Shown: positions 24,777 to 34,375, counted from the first letter of the stretch. The stretch is 58,342 nucleotides of DNA from Desulfallas sp. Bu1-1 (GCF_015594625.1 NZ_JADNRQ010000020.1:1-58342), one strand, 5' to 3'. The notes: generated from the sequence alone by a model not told the origin. A program made the numbers and translations.

Positions 24777-24800
24777 AAGCTGCGGGACATCCCGCAGCTT
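24777..24800 (-). terminator. Terminator after the ferredoxin-subunit gene
   Basis: AAGCTGCGGGA/TCCCGCAGCTT arms with a 2-base loop, then TTTTGG on the minus strand. It lies just past the ferredoxin gene and before csfB. Confidence 0.7.
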
Positions 24801-24809
24801 GGCGCTTTG

Positions 24810-25070
24810 TTATTGTTTTTTATTATTTTCCTTCTTTTTTTCCACTGTTATTGCGCAATCCGGGCAGAAATTCTGGCAAATGCCGCAAGCAATGCATTCA
24901 TCATTAATCTCTACTGAAGGCGTGCCGTATACTCCCAGCACATCCGACCAGCTCATGCATTTTTTGGGACACTTTTGAATGCACAGGCCACAGCCCTTAC
25001 ACAGCCCGGGGAATAACGTCCAAAAACCCTTTTCCGTCTCCAGGGTCCTTCCCTTGAAGGTTTGAGCCAT
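24810..25070 (-). CDS. 2-oxoacid:ferredoxin oxidoreductase, ferredoxin (delta) subunit
   Basis: 86 residues with two 4Fe-4S motifs: CKGCGLCIQKCP and CIACGICQNFCP. As the last gene of the operon it supplies the electron-transfer subunit of the oxidoreductase. The start is behind GGGGGAGATATT, close to the gamma gene. Confidence 0.9.
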   Translation of the reverse strand: MAQTFKGRTLETEKGFWTLFPGLCKGCGLCIQKCPKKCMSWSDVLGVYGTPSVEINDECIACGICQNFCPDCAITVEKKKENNKKQ

Positions 25071-25084
25071 AATATCTCCCCCCT

Positions 25085-25651
25085 TTACATTGCGCTGGCC
25101 ACAAGTTCCATACCGCGTTCGATGGCCCGGAAATTCATTTCCCGGAGCTTGGGATTCTTTTCAAATTTATAGCCCAATTTTTTCTCAATGGCGGCCTTGG
25201 CATCTTCCACGGCAACCACCTCCGTGGCCTTGATCACCGCCCCCATGATGATGATGTTGAACACCCGGGGGTGCAGTTCGTTCTTGGACACCTCAATGGC
25301 CGGAATCCCCAGCACTTTTTTGGCGTTCTTGGGCAATTCGTTTTCCACGTTTTCAATCCCGCTGTCATAAACAAAGATGGTTTCGGGCCCGACGTATTGC
25401 TTCGTGCGGTGCACGGCGCGGTCACTTAGCGCCACCACGATGTCTCCGGTTTGAAACTTGGGCGCGCCGATAGGTTCGTCGCCGATTTGCAGGTAAGCCA
25501 CCGAAACGCCACCCCGCTGTTCCACACCGAAATTGGGTATATACAGCGCCTCGCGTCCTTCCTCGTTGGCCGCCTCGGCGATAATCTCGGCCACCGACTG
25601 CACTCCCTGGCCGCCCTCACCTGCCAGGACGATTTTTACCACCTTACCCAT
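25085..25651 (-). CDS. 2-oxoacid:ferredoxin oxidoreductase, gamma subunit
   Basis: 188 residues of the catalytic gamma domain. Signature GEGGQGVQSVAEIIAEAA near the N-terminus and a glycine-rich segment PNFGVEQRGGVSVAYLQIG. It links to the beta subunit at the thiamine site. ATG follows AGGAGGGACAATAAGTA; the gene nearly touches the beta gene. Confidence 0.93.
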   Translation of the reverse strand: MGKVVKIVLAGEGGQGVQSVAEIIAEAANEEGREALYIPNFGVEQRGGVSVAYLQIGDEPIGAPKFQTGDIVVALSDRAVHRTKQYVGPETIFVYDSGIENVENELPKNAKKVLGIPAIEVSKNELHPRVFNIIIMGAVIKATEVVAVEDAKAAIEKKLGYKFEKNPKLREMNFRAIERGMELVASAM

Positions 25652-25654
25652 TAC

Positions 25655-26413
25655 TTATTGTCCCTCCTTCTCCCGGGGACCGGGTACTTTTATTTCCCCC
25701 ACCTTAAAATACTTGGTCATCTCTTGTTCGACAAATTTCCAAGTCTCTTCCGCGTTGGTACGCCAGTTGGTGGGACAGGTGGATAACGCTTCGACAAAGC
25801 TGAACCCGTTCCCCGCCATCTGGTTTTCCAGCGCCTTTTTAATGAATCCCTTCAGTTGTTTGACATTGGCTACCGTACCCCTGGCCACGTAGGCGCCTTC
25901 CGGGGTGATGGCCGCCACCATTTCCGGCCCCTGGGTGGGGTAACCCGTGGCCTGGATATCCCGGCCATAGGGAGTCGTTTCCGTTTTCTGCCCCGGCAGG
26001 GTGGTGGGCGCCATCTGGCCGCCGGTCATGCCGTACTGGGTATTATTGACCAAAATTACAGTGATGCGCTCGTTACGGGTGGCCGCGCTGACCAGGTGTT
26101 GCGCGCCGATGGCGTACCCGCCCCCGTCGCCCATGTAGGCGATTCCCAGCACTCCGGGATTGGCCCGCTTGATGCCGGTGATCACCGGCGTGGTACGACC
26201 GTGGTGGGTCTGCACGGTATCAACGTTGAAAAAGTCCCAGGACAGCAGCGAGCAGCCGATGTCGCAGCCGAAAACCACTTTATCCTGAATGCCCAGTTCG
26301 TCGATGGCCTGCCCCAGTGCTTTAAGCACCAGGCCATGGCCGCAACCCGGACAGAATTTATGGGGTTTTGATTCCATTCGCCAGCATTTGGGCATGGCAG
26401 GCTGTACTGACAT
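25655..26413 (-). CDS. 2-oxoacid:ferredoxin oxidoreductase, beta subunit
   Basis: 252 residues from the ATG behind AAGGGGGC. FCPGCGHGLVLKAL opens the TPP-binding subunit; YMGDGGGYAIGAQ and VILVNNTQYGMTGGQMAPTT are the TPP/Mg motifs, and a Cys at the N-terminal CxxC serves a cluster. It decarboxylates a 2-oxoacid using thiamine diphosphate. KGOR-like or VOR-like; the substrate cannot be fixed from sequence. Confidence 0.93.
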   Translation of the reverse strand: MSVQPAMPKCWRMESKPHKFCPGCGHGLVLKALGQAIDELGIQDKVVFGCDIGCSLLSWDFFNVDTVQTHHGRTTPVITGIKRANPGVLGIAYMGDGGGYAIGAQHLVSAATRNERITVILVNNTQYGMTGGQMAPTTLPGQKTETTPYGRDIQATGYPTQGPEMVAAITPEGAYVARGTVANVKQLKGFIKKALENQMAGNGFSFVEALSTCPTNWRTNAEETWKFVEQEMTKYFKVGEIKVPGPREKEGQ

Positions 26414-26527
26414 TAGCAATAGCCCCCTTTCAAATTCTCTCAGCATAATAAATTTCAATCTTGTAGTACCTTCCGGATAGGAACCGGTCTGTTAAAATTT
26501 AATCTATCTACCTACTGCTTTTTAACC

Positions 26528-26606
26528 TTGATTTCGCTGCAAAAACCATTACTTGTACCTGGCGCTCCGGCGGTTTTTTTCGTTCGTTTCGCAATTTTAC
26601 TTTTGG
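26528..26606. repeat. Dispersed intergenic repeat, copy 2
   Basis: Holds ttgatttcgctgcaaaaacc and then ggcgctccggcgg, followed by cgtttcgcaattttactttt. It is the only copy with both halves of the family and fills the alpha-beta gap of the oxidoreductase operon. Confidence 0.65.
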
Positions 26607-26617
26607 GGTAAGTTAAA

Positions 26618-27706
26618 TCAACCTTTAATTTCCTTCACCCGCGCGACCACTTCCTCGGCGGTAATGCCCACGCCCGGTTTGAACATCGGCAGTATTTCGG
26701 CGGAACACCCGTAAGCGGCTTCTTTGACGAGCCTGTCCAGCTGCCCGTTGGCGGATTCCACCACCAGGAGTTGCCCGGCCTTGTTGGCCACTTCCCTCAA
26801 CTGGTCCACCGGTAGCGGCCGCAGAGTGATGGGACGGAAATACCCCACCTTGTAACCGGCTTCTCTTAACTCTTTAACCGCGGCTTTGCCGGCCCGGGAC
26901 ACCACGCCGTGGGATACCACCACCAGTTCGGCGTCCTCGGTATCAAAGGCCTCGTACTCGGCGATTTCGGGCGCGGCCTTGGCATAGTCGGCCAGGTAAT
27001 CCTTGAGCACCTCATACAATTCCTCTTCTACATTGTAGGTGTTCCGCAGGTGCGTCGGAGGCCTGTCCACGCCGGGCATACCCGGCTTGCCCACGTACGG
27101 CTCGGTGGGCACCATTTCAATGCCCCTTTCCGCGGGGTCATAAAAGGTAAGCGATTCCCTCATTTTGGCCTGGTAACCGTCGCCCAGAACAAAAGTGGGG
27201 AAACGATATTTCCAGGCGGTGTTGAAAGCCTTGATCGTGTAATCGAAAAGTTCCTGGTGCGTGGCAGTGGAATAAACCACCCGCAGTCCTTCACCATTCC
27301 CGCCCAGCGTGGTCATGGTCACTTCCTGCTGTGAATAAATCACGGTGGCGGTGGAAGGGCCGCCGCGCTGCTGAACCACCACAACCACCGGCAGCCGCAT
27401 GGCCTCGGCCATGCTCATGGGTTCCTGCATCAGAGTGTTGCCCGGCCCGGCCGTTGCGGTAAACGCCCTTCTGCCGGCCAGTACACCCCCCACGGTGGTG
27501 AACCCGGCTGAAAGCTCATCCTCGGTTTGCAAAAATTTACGGTCATACTTGGGCATCAACCTGGTCCAGTAATGCATGATCTCGTTCTGGGGCGTAATGG
27601 GATAACCGTACATGATCTCGGCACCCGCGGCCAGAGCGGCCCATGCGACAACTTCGTTGCCGGTCATGAATACCCTTTTTTCTCCCTGAATCGGCTTTTC
27701 AGGCAT
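26618..27706 (-). CDS. 2-oxoacid:ferredoxin oxidoreductase, alpha subunit
   Basis: 362 residues. GYPITPQNEIMHYWTRLMP, ETED-type FLQTEDELSAGFTTVGGV and ATAGPGNTLM are the domain I motifs of alpha subunits; VVVSHGVVSRAGKAAV is domain II. The start follows GGAGGTGTCAATTTA. It is first of a four-subunit operon (alpha, beta, gamma, ferredoxin) that carries a 200-bp gap with a dispersed repeat after alpha. Substrate likely 2-oxoglutarate or a branched-chain 2-oxoacid. Confidence 0.93.
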   Translation of the reverse strand: MPEKPIQGEKRVFMTGNEVVAWAALAAGAEIMYGYPITPQNEIMHYWTRLMPKYDRKFLQTEDELSAGFTTVGGVLAGRRAFTATAGPGNTLMQEPMSMAEAMRLPVVVVVQQRGGPSTATVIYSQQEVTMTTLGGNGEGLRVVYSTATHQELFDYTIKAFNTAWKYRFPTFVLGDGYQAKMRESLTFYDPAERGIEMVPTEPYVGKPGMPGVDRPPTHLRNTYNVEEELYEVLKDYLADYAKAAPEIAEYEAFDTEDAELVVVSHGVVSRAGKAAVKELREAGYKVGYFRPITLRPLPVDQLREVANKAGQLLVVESANGQLDRLVKEAAYGCSAEILPMFKPGVGITAEEVVARVKEIKG

Positions 27707-27762
27707 TAAATTGACACCTCCTAAATCTTAATTCCATATTGGAATTCCCATATTGGAATCTA

Positions 27763-28437
27763 CTACCATAATGTTCGCGGCATATACCTTACCAGTTTCC
27801 TTACCGGATTGCCCGCGTCATCCACCGGTCCGATCATTGCCGCAATTTCCGCCACCGCGGTGGTGGCCACCACCGGGACGCCCAACATCCCGGCCGCCGC
27901 GCCGACCAACCTGGCTCCTTCCTGCACAATGTCCACGCCGGTTTCGTCACCCAGGTGACTGTTGTTAACCAAGCCGTGCACCCTGCCCAGTTCCCTCACG
28001 TATTGCACGATTTCCTCCACGGTGCCGGTTATGGGGCGCGCGATATTAATCACGGCATAAATCTTCAAATCGGGGTCCGCCTCGGATCCCTCCAACAGGT
28101 TCAGGGTTTTGGCTCCTTCCACCCCGTAGCCGATATCTAGAATGACATCCCCGGCGCGACGCAGCGCCCAGCGGTTTTCCGCCCGGAGTATGTTGCCGGT
28201 CTCGCCCAGCCCCGCAGTTTCCCTGGTTTCCCAGGCCAGCACGGTGATGCCCTTTTGCTCCAGTTCCTTTTTAATTGGGCGCAGGGTGTAACAGGGTTCC
28301 ACAATATCCAGATCCACCAGAACCACTTGTCGCCCGGCGGCAGCCAGGTCAACGGCCCTGTTTACCGCCACCTCGCTTTTTCCGCTGGCATATTCCCCCA
28401 CATACGCTTCTACAATTCGCGGGTCGATCGGTTTCAC
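27763..28437 (-). CDS. P-loop ATP-binding protein linked to oxidoreductase operon
   Basis: 224 residues. VGEYASGKSEVAVNRAVDL is a P-loop-like start (GxxxSGKS), VVLVDLDIVEPCYTLRP a Walker B-type strand resembling MinD/ArsA-type ATPases, and VNNSHLGDETG a later conserved segment. It is upstream of the alpha subunit gene on the same strand, 56 bases away. Function unknown; a maturation factor or accessory ATPase for the oxidoreductase is possible. Start is GTG just behind a run of G. Confidence 0.6.
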   Translation of the reverse strand: MKPIDPRIVEAYVGEYASGKSEVAVNRAVDLAAAGRQVVLVDLDIVEPCYTLRPIKKELEQKGITVLAWETRETAGLGETGNILRAENRWALRRAGDVILDIGYGVEGAKTLNLLEGSEADPDLKIYAVINIARPITGTVEEIVQYVRELGRVHGLVNNSHLGDETGVDIVQEGARLVGAAAGMLGVPVVATTAVAEIAAMIGPVDDAGNPVRKLVRYMPRTLW

Positions 28438-28615
28438 CCCCCGCGCGTTTAAATTTCTAACTTTTTATTTGTGATTTTTAATAGTTTTGATAAATTAAAC
28501 ACATTTTATGAACATTATGGCGTCTTATTATTCAAACTTATTTAAGTATATTTAAATAGCCAAAAAACGTCAAGAAACAGCCCCATTCACAGAATTTTTA
28601 CACTGCATACGGTAT

Positions 28616-28888
28616 TCAAATAAACCAATGGGTGAGAACCAAAAGCATGATCAAGCCGGGCAGTTGCAAAATGCCGGCCACCAGCACCGTAAAGGGGTTG
28701 AAAGCAACATGCAGGCCCACGTAACCGAGAATAAAATTAAACACGGATAACAGCACCACGCCCGTGATCGCACAAACAAACAGCCTGACCAGCAAACCCA
28801 GTGGTTTGTAAAACAACGTAACCACTATATACAAGCCCAACAACACCGCTAGCCCTATGACTAGCAAATTCCATTCCAACGCTGACAC
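28616..28888 (-). CDS. bofA: Pro-sigma-K processing inhibitor BofA
   Basis: 90 residues with two or three membrane helices and the BofA signature LFVCAITGVVLLSVFNFIL and GLHVAFNPFTVLVAGILQLP (the conserved HVAFN region). BofA inhibits SpoIVFB in the outer forespore membrane until the sigma-K checkpoint. GTG 28888 is close to the ribosome site; a TTG at codon 4 is the other option. The preceding 28438-28615 gap is A/T-rich without a gene. Confidence 0.9.
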   Translation of the reverse strand: MSALEWNLLVIGLAVLLGLYIVVTLFYKPLGLLVRLFVCAITGVVLLSVFNFILGYVGLHVAFNPFTVLVAGILQLPGLIMLLVLTHWFI

Positions 28889-28944
28889 CCCCTAAAAAAC
28901 ATTAGTATTACCAATATATGGGGGCGTGTTGAAATAAATTACTT

Positions 28945-29544
28945 TTACTTAATCTCCCTTCGCCCTTCAATAGCTTTGCCCAGGGTGATCTCATCGGCGT
29001 ATTCCAGGTGAGCGCCCACCGGCAAACCGTGGGCGATCCTGGTCACCCTGACGCCCAGTGGCTTGATCAACCTGGCCAGGTAAAGCGCGGTGGCATCCCC
29101 TTCCACGTCCGGGTTGGTGGCCAGAATCACTTCCTGGACATCGCCACCTTCCAGCCTGGCCAGCAAGCTTTTAATATTCAATTGCTCCGGTCCCACGCCG
29201 GCCAGGGGGGACAGAGCGCCATGCAGCACATGGTAAACGCCCTTGAACCCCCTGTATTTTTCCACGGCCGCCACATCCCGCGGGTCCTGCACCAGGCAGA
29301 TCACCCCCCTGTCCCGGGTCTGGTCGGAGCAGATCGCGCACGGGTCGATATCGGTGAGATTGCCGCATACGGAACAGCGCGTCACCGTCGCCCTGGCCTC
29401 CCTGATGGCCGCAGCCAGGTTTTCAGCCACCTCCGGGGGCGCATTGAGCAGAAAAAAAGCCAGGCGTTGCGCTGTTTTGGAGCCGATCCCGGGTAATCTG
29501 GCCAGTTCGCCGATCAAGCGTGAAACCGCACCGGCATATTGCAT
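28945..29544 (-). CDS. recR: Recombination mediator RecR
   Basis: 199 residues. N-terminal helix-hairpin-helix (LIGELARLPGIGSKTAQRLAF), zinc finger CSVCGNLTDIDPCAIC and a Toprim domain (VICLVQDPRDVAAVEK, ATNPDVEGDATALYLARL). It works with RecO and RecF at gaps. ATG 29544 follows GGGAGTGG. Placed after ybaB as in most bacteria. Confidence 0.97.
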   Translation of the reverse strand: MQYAGAVSRLIGELARLPGIGSKTAQRLAFFLLNAPPEVAENLAAAIREARATVTRCSVCGNLTDIDPCAICSDQTRDRGVICLVQDPRDVAAVEKYRGFKGVYHVLHGALSPLAGVGPEQLNIKSLLARLEGGDVQEVILATNPDVEGDATALYLARLIKPLGVRVTRIAHGLPVGAHLEYADEITLGKAIEGRREIK

Positions 29545-29567
29545 TGATGATTCCACTCCCAAAAGAA

Positions 29568-29882
29568 TTAAAATAATCCGGGAATACCAAGCCCCCCGGT
29601 GATTTTACCCATCTCGGCGGTCATCATTTCCTGGGCTTTTTTCAGCGCCTCGTTAACCGCGGTCAGCACCAGATCCTGAAGCATTTCCACATCCTCCGGG
29701 TCAACCGCCTCGGGTTTGATCTCAACCGAAACTATTTCCAGCCTGCCGTTGGCGACCACCTTGACCACACCGCCGCCGGCCGTACTTTCCACCGTCCGGT
29801 TGCCCAACTCCTCCTGCATTTTGGCCATCTCGGCCTGCATTTTCTGCACCTGTTTCATCATTTTAGCCATATTACCGCCCAT
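29568..29882 (-). CDS. ybaB: Nucleoid-associated protein, YbaB/EbfC family
   Basis: 104 residues, mostly helical: [20 protein letters not shown], then [19 protein letters not shown] and [21 protein letters not shown] small DNA-binding protein. The start follows GGAGGTAAATAATT and lies next to the dnaX stop. Confidence 0.95.
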   Translation of the reverse strand: MGGNMAKMMKQVQKMQAEMAKMQEELGNRTVESTAGGGVVKVVANGRLEIVSVEIKPEAVDPEDVEMLQDLVLTAVNEALKKAQEMMTAEMGKITGGLGIPGLF

Positions 29883-29884
29883 AA

Positions 29885-31786
29885 TTATTTACCTCCCATC
29901 TCACTTTTATCTTCGGCCTCTTCCAAAGGAATTTCCTCTCCCTGGAAAAGACTGATCGTTTCCCCTGGTTCCAGCCGCGCGGCAGGCCGTTCGCCCCAGC
30001 CCGGGGGAGGGGCATCATAAAAACTGCACCGGATTTGCCAGCTGGCACGGGTAAACGAAGTGAGCGTTTGGGCCAGCAGGTTCCTGGCAGTCTCATTTTC
30101 TTCGATTATCTTTTTGGAAAATATATCCTCCCGGGTAACGCCCAGTACAAGACCGTGGTCATTAACCTCAGCCGGCCAAACCTGTTTCGGGTTAAAATAT
30201 TCGTATGCGGCCGGGCTGGATTTTTTTATCGTAGCCAGGATATCCGGCCACCAGTTTCTAATTTGTTCAATACTGTAATGACCCGCGCCGTTCCCGGCAA
30301 TGGCCACGGCTTCTCCATTTTTCCCCGGATCGCCCTGTTCAATCCCCTGCCCTGGAATTTCGGCCTTTTCGTCCTTCTCCAAAGACGCCCTTTGGGGGAC
30401 CTCCCACCCCGGTACCAGTTTCGTTTGCCCGGATGGGGACGCTGCCGTGCCGCTAGCTGTAGTATTACCCGTTTGCAGCGGTTTTTCACCGGAGGGTGTT
30501 GTACCAGGCGGTTTTATGCCCTGGTTTTTTTCAAAACTTTTTTCTGTAATCGGCGGAGCGGGTTCCTTTCCAGGCTGGCCGGCAATGGTTACAGGCATAA
30601 TTTGCCCCGGTGTCCCCGGTCCCGGAACTCCGGCATTAATTGGCCGACCCCCCCCGGCCAGCGCCCGTTCCAGCCGCTCCAGCCGCTGGAGCAGTTCGCC
30701 GGCGGGCGACGCCCCGTCATCGCCGGTCGCCCTGATCAGGGCCAGCTCAAACAGTACCCGCGGGTGCACGCTCCGGCGCATCGCCTGTTCGGCTTCCACC
30801 AGGAGGTCTATGGCCCTGATCAGCCTGCTCCGGGAAAACAACTCCAGCAGACCCGCGGCGTCCTGCGCAGCGTCACCGGCCTGTTCCGGCGCCAGCGCCG
30901 CCACCAACAACCGGCGCAGGTACTCCGTCAGTTCACCGGCCAGCAGGTACAAATCCTTGCCCTCGCTGATCATGGCCGCCACCAGATTCAACACATCCGC
31001 CGTCTTTTTTTCCGCCAGTCCCAGGACCAGTTCGCGCAAAACATCTTCCCGCACCGTGCCCAAAATACCGTGCACAATTTCGGCCGTTACGGCGGCGTCC
31101 CCGCTGAGCAGCAGCGCCTGGTCCAGCAGGCTTAAAGCGTCCCTCAAACTACCGGCGGCGGCCCGGGTGATGACCCGAACGGCCTCCTCGTTGACGTTAA
31201 ACCCGCTTTTATTCGCCACTTCAATTAAACGATCGGCAATAACGTTGTCGGGGATGGGACGAAAATCGAAACGCTGGCAACGGGACAAAATGGTGAGGGG
31301 AACCTTGTGCGGCTCCGTGGTGGCCAGCACAAAAACCACATGCCCGGGCGGCTCCTCCAGCGTTTTGAGCAGGGCGTTAAACGCCTCGTTGGTAAGCATA
31401 TGCACCTCGTCTACAATATATATCCGCTTGCTGCCCAGGGACGGGAAAAACTTGATGTTTTCCTTCAGTTCGCGAATTTCATCGATCCCCCGGTTGGAGG
31501 CGGCATCTATTTCAATTACATCCATAGTGGCACCGGAAATAATTTCCCGGCAAACCCGGCACTGGTTGCACGGCTCGCCCCCGCGCTGCTCGGGGCAGTT
31601 GATGGCCCGGGCCAGCACCTTGGCCGTGCTGGTTTTGCCGGTGCCGCGGGGGCCGCAAAACAGGTAAGCGTGGCTGACCTTCCCCGCCACCACGGCGTTA
31701 CGTAAAGTTTCGGTTACGTGTTTTTGCCCCACAATTTCGCCCAGCGTCCGCGGGCGCCACTGCCGGTACAGGGCAAGGTAGCCCAC
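29885..31786 (-). CDS. dnaX: DNA polymerase III tau/gamma subunit
   Basis: 633 residues. Walker A GPRGTGKT (45-52), zinc module (CPEQ, CNQCRVC), Walker B IVDEVHML and sensor [20 protein letters not shown] make the clamp-loader ATPase. A long Pro/Gly-rich linker (about 375-490) leads to the tau C-terminal domain. No A-run slippage signal for a gamma product is evident. GTG start behind GGGAGGTGTGACAA. First gene after the SRP RNA. Confidence 0.97.
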   Translation of the reverse strand: MGYLALYRQWRPRTLGEIVGQKHVTETLRNAVVAGKVSHAYLFCGPRGTGKTSTAKVLARAINCPEQRGGEPCNQCRVCREIISGATMDVIEIDAASNRGIDEIRELKENIKFFPSLGSKRIYIVDEVHMLTNEAFNALLKTLEEPPGHVVFVLATTEPHKVPLTILSRCQRFDFRPIPDNVIADRLIEVANKSGFNVNEEAVRVITRAAAGSLRDALSLLDQALLLSGDAAVTAEIVHGILGTVREDVLRELVLGLAEKKTADVLNLVAAMISEGKDLYLLAGELTEYLRRLLVAALAPEQAGDAAQDAAGLLELFSRSRLIRAIDLLVEAEQAMRRSVHPRVLFELALIRATGDDGASPAGELLQRLERLERALAGGGRPINAGVPGPGTPGQIMPVTIAGQPGKEPAPPITEKSFEKNQGIKPPGTTPSGEKPLQTGNTTASGTAASPSGQTKLVPGWEVPQRASLEKDEKAEIPGQGIEQGDPGKNGEAVAIAGNGAGHYSIEQIRNWWPDILATIKKSSPAAYEYFNPKQVWPAEVNDHGLVLGVTREDIFSKKIIEENETARNLLAQTLTSFTRASWQIRCSFYDAPPPGWGERPAARLEPGETISLFQGEEIPLEEAEDKSEMGGK

Positions 31787-31850
31787 TTGTCACACCTCCC
31801 GATCAATTTTACCTACCAACTTATTTCGCTGCGCGTATAATTTTACCTGC

Positions 31851-31890
31851 TTTAAACAAAAAATCGGCCGCAGCCGATTTTTTGTTTAAA
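31851..31890. terminator. Terminator of SRP RNA
   Basis: 18-bp perfect arms around cgca with A6 and T6 flanks (aaaaaatcggc/gccgatttttt). It can terminate on both strands. Confidence 0.9.
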
Positions 31891-31897
31891 TTTGATG

Positions 31898-32165
31898 GCC
31901 GCGCACCCGCCGTCGAATAATGGCTTCCAAGCGTTACTCCTGCAGGTAACTCGGACCAGGCACCCTTGCGGCACCCGGAATTACTTCCTTAGTGCTGCTT
32001 CCGTCAGGACCTGACACGGTTCAGAAGGCTCCGTCGCGCAAGACCCAGCCGTCAACGCCCCTTACAGAAGCCGGACCCCACAAGCCAAACCCTCGGGACG
32101 GGAGTTCAACCCCGCTGTAGCGGATTGCGGGTACAGGGCACCGCTACCTCCCCGTCTAGCACGGC
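31898..32165 (-). ncRNA. ffs: Signal recognition particle RNA, large form
   Basis: About 268 nt. The conserved domain IV loop appears on the minus strand as TCAGGTCCTGACGGAAGCAGC, preceded by the GTGTCAGG stem. The ends GCCGTGC and GCGCGGC pair, closing the Alu and S domain form typical of Gram-positives (Bacillus scRNA). Position between tadA/tRNA-Ser and dnaX is the usual Firmicutes place. It works with Ffh in membrane targeting. Confidence 0.9.
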
Positions 32166-32247
32166 CAAGAATATAAACTTTTTGCACTTAGAACGAGGAC
32201 GGACCCACAACAATTTCAACCAGGCCCGTCCGCAAGCACAACATTTG

Positions 32248-32341
32248 TGGCGGAGAGAGAGGGATTCGAACCCTCGAGACGGTTTCACACCGTCTACGCG
32301 ATTTCCAGTCGCGCGCCTTCGACCAACTCAGCCATCTCTCC
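32248..32341 (-). tRNA. tRNA-Ser (GGA)
   Basis: Class II tRNA with long variable arm. 5' GGAGAGATGGC and 3' end with encoded GCCA. Anticodon loop CTGGAAA gives anticodon GGA. Ends at 32248 counting CCA. Confidence 0.95.
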
Positions 32342-32620
32342 GTGGTCTACATGAGCAATACTATATAAATCGGTGCGGAGAGAGTTCACGTCTCTCCGGC
32401 AACTGCGCAATCTTTATTATACATTTATTTTGGCCTGACTGCAACCCTTTTTGACCGTTACGTCCTCTTAATTACTGGCATGCCTGCCAGGTTCGGGCTA
32501 ATAAATGCCATATTTCAGAAACTTGTATTCCAGGTAGTTAACGATTTTCCCCACCCGGCGTAGATTTTGAAAAAGTGCACAACGGTGTCATCATCCGGGC
32601 GTGCCCGGGCTCACCACAAC

Positions 32621-32650
32621 AAAAGGTTGGAGTGAAACCTCCAACCTTTT
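32621..32650 (-). terminator. Terminator after the permease gene
   Basis: AAAAGGTTGGAG/CTCCAACCTTTT, 12-bp arms around a 6-base loop with T/A tails. It is about 75 bases past the minus-strand permease stop. The 32342-32620 gap has only the short inverted repeat ggagaga/tctctcc near 32376 in addition. Confidence 0.75.
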
Positions 32651-32725
32651 CAGTTCTCACTTTGTTATAATTTTTATTTATAGCTCATTAATTTACTTGC
32701 TCTCCAATGTGCATACTTTTTCGTT

Positions 32726-34126
32726 TCACATGTTGGAGTCTGGTTCATTTAAATCCGATGTGATTGAACCCCTATCCAATTTACCCAACAGCAAAGCCAA
32801 TACTGCTCCAAGGGTTAAAGTAGCAAGCATGGCCACGGTGGTATGATATACGTACCAGGCTACCAGGTAGAGCATGGCAATCACAATGGACAGCACCATC
32901 AGCGGGAAGGCCACCTTGAAAAACCCCATGAAACCAATGGGAAAACCTCTTTTTTCCGCCATGCCTATGACCACCACGTTGGCCGAGGCGCCAATGATGG
33001 TGCCGTTGCCACCCAGGCAGGCGCCCAGAGACAGGGACCACCAAAGGAAATTAAGATCCTGGATGCCGCCCAGGCGCCCCATATCCTGAATCAACGGAAT
33101 CATGGTGGCCACGAAGGGGATGTTATCAACAAAGGCCGACGCCATGGCCGACAGCCATAAAATCAACAGGCCTGCCGGCAACAGCTCTCCGCCCGTCACA
33201 TCCAGCGCGTACCTGGCGATGGCTTCAATAACCCCCACCTCTTCCAGGGCGCCCACCACCACAAATAAACCGATAAAGAAGAAAATCACCGGCCACTCCA
33301 CGGCATGAAATGCATGCTCGGGGTCCATACGGGTCACCAGCAGCAACAAAGCGGCCCCCGCCAGGGCAATAACCGAGCTTTCCAGGTGTACGAACTGGTG
33401 CAAGACAAAACCTGTAATTGTTAAACCCAAAACAGCTACACATTTTTTCAATAGGGCGGGGTCCTTAATCTCGGCTTTTTCATCCATGGTCATAACATTT
33501 TTCATTAATTCAGGCCTGGTGGCGACTTGCCCCCGGTAGATCAATTTCAAAATAAATATGGTTATAACATAGATGACCACAACCACGGGAGTGAGGTTAA
33601 TAACAAAATCCATAAACCCTAGCTTGGTGGCGCTGCCGATCATAATATTGGGAGGATCGCCGATCAACGTTGCCGTGCCGCCGATATTGGAGGCCAGGAT
33701 TTCCACGATTAAAAACGGTATGACATTAACCTGCAACTGCCGGGCAATGGCAAAAGTCACCGGCACAATGAGCAACACGGTGGTAACGTTGTCCAACAAG
33801 GCGGAGAGCACCGCAGTGATCAAACCGAGGGCGGCCATAATTCGAACGGGCTCTCCCCTGGCCTGTTTGGCGGCCTTGATGGCGAGGTATTCAAATACCC
33901 CCGTTTGCCGGGTAATACCAACAATAATCATCATCCCCACCAGCAGGCCGATAGTGTTGAAATCCACAAAATGGACAGCCTGTTCCTCGTCCACAATCCC
34001 GGCCAAAATGACCACCGCCGCGCCGCAAAAAGCGGCAACCGCCCGGTGGATCTTTTCCGATACGATAATGGCGTAAGTGACCAGAAAAACGGCCGTGGCA
34101 AAAATTATTTGGGTTTCAGCCTGCAT
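32726..34126 (-). CDS. NhaD/ArsB-type ion permease (SLC13-like)
   Basis: 466 residues with 11-13 membrane helices. Conserved blocks: DNVTTVLLIVPVTFAIARQL, ASNIGGTATLIGDPPNIMIG (the hairpin motif of the ArsB/NhaD and SLC13 family) and its repeat FVDNIPFVATMIPL, LGGNGTIIGASANVVVIG. Family members move Na+, arsenite, sulfate or dicarboxylates; no arsenic or carboxylate genes are adjacent. A c-di-GMP-I riboswitch with terminator lies directly upstream, so the pump is turned on or off by the second messenger. Confidence 0.8.
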   Translation of the reverse strand: MQAETQIIFATAVFLVTYAIIVSEKIHRAVAAFCGAAVVILAGIVDEEQAVHFVDFNTIGLLVGMMIIVGITRQTGVFEYLAIKAAKQARGEPVRIMAALGLITAVLSALLDNVTTVLLIVPVTFAIARQLQVNVIPFLIVEILASNIGGTATLIGDPPNIMIGSATKLGFMDFVINLTPVVVVIYVITIFILKLIYRGQVATRPELMKNVMTMDEKAEIKDPALLKKCVAVLGLTITGFVLHQFVHLESSVIALAGAALLLLVTRMDPEHAFHAVEWPVIFFFIGLFVVVGALEEVGVIEAIARYALDVTGGELLPAGLLILWLSAMASAFVDNIPFVATMIPLIQDMGRLGGIQDLNFLWWSLSLGACLGGNGTIIGASANVVVIGMAEKRGFPIGFMGFFKVAFPLMVLSIVIAMLYLVAWYVYHTTVAMLATLTLGAVLALLLGKLDRGSITSDLNEPDSNM

Positions 34127-34228
34127 AAATTATCTCCCTTCCATATTCCATAGAAATTTTAAGACATCATTAATATTCCCGTTTCCATTCCTTTGTTCTT
34201 TATAAACACCTCCTGCCATAAAAAGGTA

Positions 34229-34375
34229 AAATAAAAGAGGGGATGGTCAAATAAATTGACCACCCCCCCCAGTAGTCGGAAACCGTTACAGCCTGGCAAT
34301 CATAGACCATACGGTCCACAGACCCATAGCTTTAGCGTCACTGGCTTTCGCCAGTTTTGCCCAACCCGTGGAGAG
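34229..34375 (-). promoter_or_regulatory. Cyclic di-GMP-I (GEMM) riboswitch with terminator
   Basis: On the minus strand, GGGTTGGGCAAAACTGGCGA with the GNRA tetraloop GAAA, then CCAGTGACGCTAAAGCTATG, GGTCTGTGGACC and GATTGCCAGGCTGT (aptamer about 34288-34375) are the signature elements of the GEMM-I c-di-GMP aptamer. A terminator stem (34239-34250 with 34256-34266) and T run follow. The layout fits transcription control of the downstream permease; whether ligand favours readthrough cannot be read reliably. Confidence 0.9.

Noticed and set aside
30035-31667. Plus-strand ORFs of 366 and 455 residues
   Set aside because: Antisense shadows of dnaX; Ser/Arg-rich without any domain.
29885-31786. 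Programmed frameshift for a gamma form of dnaX
   Set aside because: No slippery A run with stem-loop was seen near the linker.
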